Of a stretch of 7,198 bases of DNA, positions 6,079 through 7,198 are shown in pieces. Origin of the DNA: JAKLDO01 sp035354435 (GTDB lineage Bacteria > UBP6 > UBA1177). The stretch's first letter is position 1. Each line of letters opens with the position of its first letter. Below the pieces are notes generated by a model. It worked only from the letters and a program-made list of their open reading frames with translations, was not told where the DNA came from and did not search any database. Location of the stretch: NCBI GenBank assembly GCA_035354435.1, contig DAOQAY010000144.1, positions 1 to 7,198 of the forward strand, in the 5' to 3' direction. Position numbers and translations under genes: made by a program.

Positions 6079-6789
6079 TTACTTCTGTAATCCGTATTTT
6101 AAAATAATGTAAACAGCGCGAAAACCGTCCTTTATGCCGATCTTCTTGCCTTCATCATGTCTTCTTGGGTTATAACTTATCGGAATTTCAGCAATTTTCA
6201 GATTTTCTTCAGCGACAAGCCGAGCTGCTTTTGCAGTTATTTCAGGCTCAATACCGAACCTGTTCTCTTCAATTTCTATCTTTTTTATCACTTGTGTTCT
6301 GAACATTTTATAGCATGTTTCCATATCTGTAAGCTTCAAGCCTGTAAAAACATTAGATAAAGTGGTAAGCCCTCCGTTCACAAAAAAATGAAATCTGCCG
6401 AGCGGACTTGTTTCTTTTCCATAAAATCTACTGCCATAGAGAATGTCGAGCTCTTTTTCAATGATCTCTTCAGCCATCCTGACAATATCAGCAGGATCGT
6501 ACTCAAGATCGGCATCCTGAAATATTATATAATCACCTGTTGCCGCACCGATCGCAGTCCTTATCGCCGCACCTTTACCCATATTAACTTCATGTTTCAA
6601 GAGTCTGATAAAACCCTTCTTCTCCAGATCTTCAAGTATTTTCAGAGTATTATCCTTGGAGCAGTCATCAACAGCAATTATCTCGACATCTTCAATTACA
6701 CCTGAACCTTTTATTTCAAGAAGCTTATCTACAAGCTTTTCCACAGTATTTTCCTCGTTGTAGACAGGAACAAGGATCGAGAGTTTCAA
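6079..6789 (-). CDS. Family 2 glycosyltransferase, polyprenyl-phosphate sugar synthase (DPM1) type
   Basis: The 236-residue product is a complete GT-A enzyme of the type that transfers a sugar from a nucleotide donor, often to a polyprenyl phosphate, on the cytoplasmic face of the membrane. The features in order are: LSILVPVYNEE (3-13); VDDCSKDNT (40-48), which binds the nucleotide; NMGKGAAIRTAI (69-80); the metal site QDADLEYDP (91-99); LYGSRF (117-122); LTDMETCYKMFR (153-164); FGIEPEITAKAAR (178-190); and the tail IPISYNPRRHDEGKKIG. This pattern fits the DPM1/DPG-synthase-like subgroup. There is no C-terminal membrane anchor, so it would be soluble or peripheral. Donor and acceptor cannot be read from the sequence. 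The start codon is TTG (6789-6787); it overlaps the TGA of the upstream dehydratase gene as TTGA, so the pair is translationally coupled and may act in the same glycan pathway. Confidence 0.9.
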   Translation of the reverse strand: MKLSILVPVYNEENTVEKLVDKLLEIKGSGVIEDVEIIAVDDCSKDNTLKILEDLEKKGFIRLLKHEVNMGKGAAIRTAIGAATGDYIIFQDADLEYDPADIVRMAEEIIEKELDILYGSRFYGKETSPLGRFHFFVNGGLTTLSNVFTGLKLTDMETCYKMFRTQVIKKIEIEENRFGIEPEITAKAARLVAEENLKIAEIPISYNPRRHDEGKKIGIKDGFRAVYIILKYGLQK

Positions 6790-7198
6790 TTGTTCATCTC
6801 CTTGAAATATTTAATCGTCTGCGCAAGACCAGCTTCAAGCGGTGTTTCCGGTTTCCATTTGACAAGCTTTTCTATCAGCGCAGTATCCGGCTTTCTTCTT
6901 TGCGGATCATTTTCAGGAAGCGGCATGTATCTGATTCTGCTCTTTGAATCTGAAAGAGCTATTATTTTTTCTGCAAGTTCATTCATTGAGATTTCCTGAG
7001 TATGACCAATGTTTACCGGCCCGATAACTTCATCACCCAGATCCATAAATTTAACTATCGCATCAACCATATCGGCAACGAAACAGAAACTTCTTGTGTG
7101 AGATCCGTCACCATAAATTGTTATATCTTCATTACGGAGGGCCTGAATAATAAAGTTTCCGATAACCCGACCGTCATCTATTGACATGTTGGGACCAT
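6786..7198 (-). CDS. UDP-glucuronate decarboxylase-like SDR, C-terminal fragment
   Basis: About 137 codons at the 3' end of an extended short-chain dehydrogenase gene; the 5' part, with the Rossmann glycine motif and the YxxxK catalytic pair, lies beyond the right edge. The visible frame begins with Gly-Pro-Asn-Met, presumably the end of the usual YGPRM motif, and continues SIDDGRVIGNFIIQAL, ITIYGDGSHTRSFCFVADMV, GPVNIGHTQEISMNELAEKI, PLPENDPQRRKPD and LEAGLAQTIKYF. These motifs match the UDP-xylose synthase group most closely (UDP-glucuronate to UDP-xylose, NAD-dependent, cytosolic). dTDP-glucose 4,6-dehydratase and other nucleotide-sugar epimerases are the alternatives. The internal ATG at 7187 is not the real start. 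The downstream glycosyltransferase is coupled by a 4-base overlap and could use the product, which is inference. Confidence 0.82.
   Translation of the reverse strand, partial: GPNMSIDDGRVIGNFIIQALRNEDITIYGDGSHTRSFCFVADMVDAIVKFMDLGDEVIGPVNIGHTQEISMNELAEKIIALSDSKSRIRYMPLPENDPQRRKPDTALIEKLVKWKPETPLEAGLAQTIKYFKEMNN
6798..6803 (-). promoter_or_regulatory. Shine-Dalgarno AAGGAG supporting a TTG start
   Basis: AAGGAG stands 8 bases before TTG 6789. The ATG directly after AAGGAG is read by the upstream gene as its ...Met-Asn-Asn-stop end and is out of frame with the glycosyltransferase. No in-frame ATG lies between this site and the conserved LSILVPVYNEE start motif, so TTG initiation is well supported. 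Confidence 0.75.

Overview
The window looks like a chromosomal segment of a diderm (Gram-negative type) bacterium, probably from a draft or metagenome-assembled genome. The evidence is a lipoprotein with a relaxed lipobox, an EnvC-like exported protein and a run of exactly 100 N. I cannot name the phylum. The mix of lipoproteins, M20 and M3 peptidases and a CBM9-like domain would suit a spirochaete, a member of the Fibrobacteres-Chlorobi-Bacteroidetes group or a related anaerobic candidate phylum, but that is a guess.

Every gene I can support lies on the minus strand, so transcription runs from high to low coordinates. In that order the genes are: the 3' part of a UDP-glucuronate decarboxylase-like sugar-nucleotide dehydratase (6786-7198); a DPM1-like family 2 glycosyltransferase that starts at TTG and overlaps the previous stop (6079-6789); a small two-helix membrane protein with a PH-like tail, DUF6141-like (5518-6012); the Xaa-His dipeptidase PepD (3997-5445); a lipoprotein with a C-terminal CBM9-like domain (2794-3993); a secreted coiled-coil protein whose C-terminus looks like a catalytically dead M23/LytM domain of the EnvC kind (1998-2816); a DUF4062 / HATPase / winged-helix protein (283-1936); and the 5' end of oligoendopeptidase F, pepF (1-286).

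Genes are tightly packed. Junctions are 4-base overlaps (TTGA and ATGA), a 23-base overlap, a 3-base gap, and three gaps of about 61-66 bases. I see no convincing terminator, tRNA, rRNA, CRISPR array or insertion sequence. The first two genes fit nucleotide-sugar and polyprenyl-sugar or glycan synthesis. The lipoprotein and the EnvC-like protein are overlapping envelope genes. PepD and PepF are peptide-degrading enzymes.

The most interesting locus is 283-1936. Here a 12-base repeat encodes Asp-Gln-Val-Ser units that link an ATPase domain to a winged helix. The assembly gap sits inside this array. Both gap edges are in exact repeat phase, but the 100-N filler breaks the frame, so one intact gene looks like two ORFs. 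The gene is much richer in AT than pepF, to which it is nevertheless coupled by an ATGA overlap, which suggests an acquired module.
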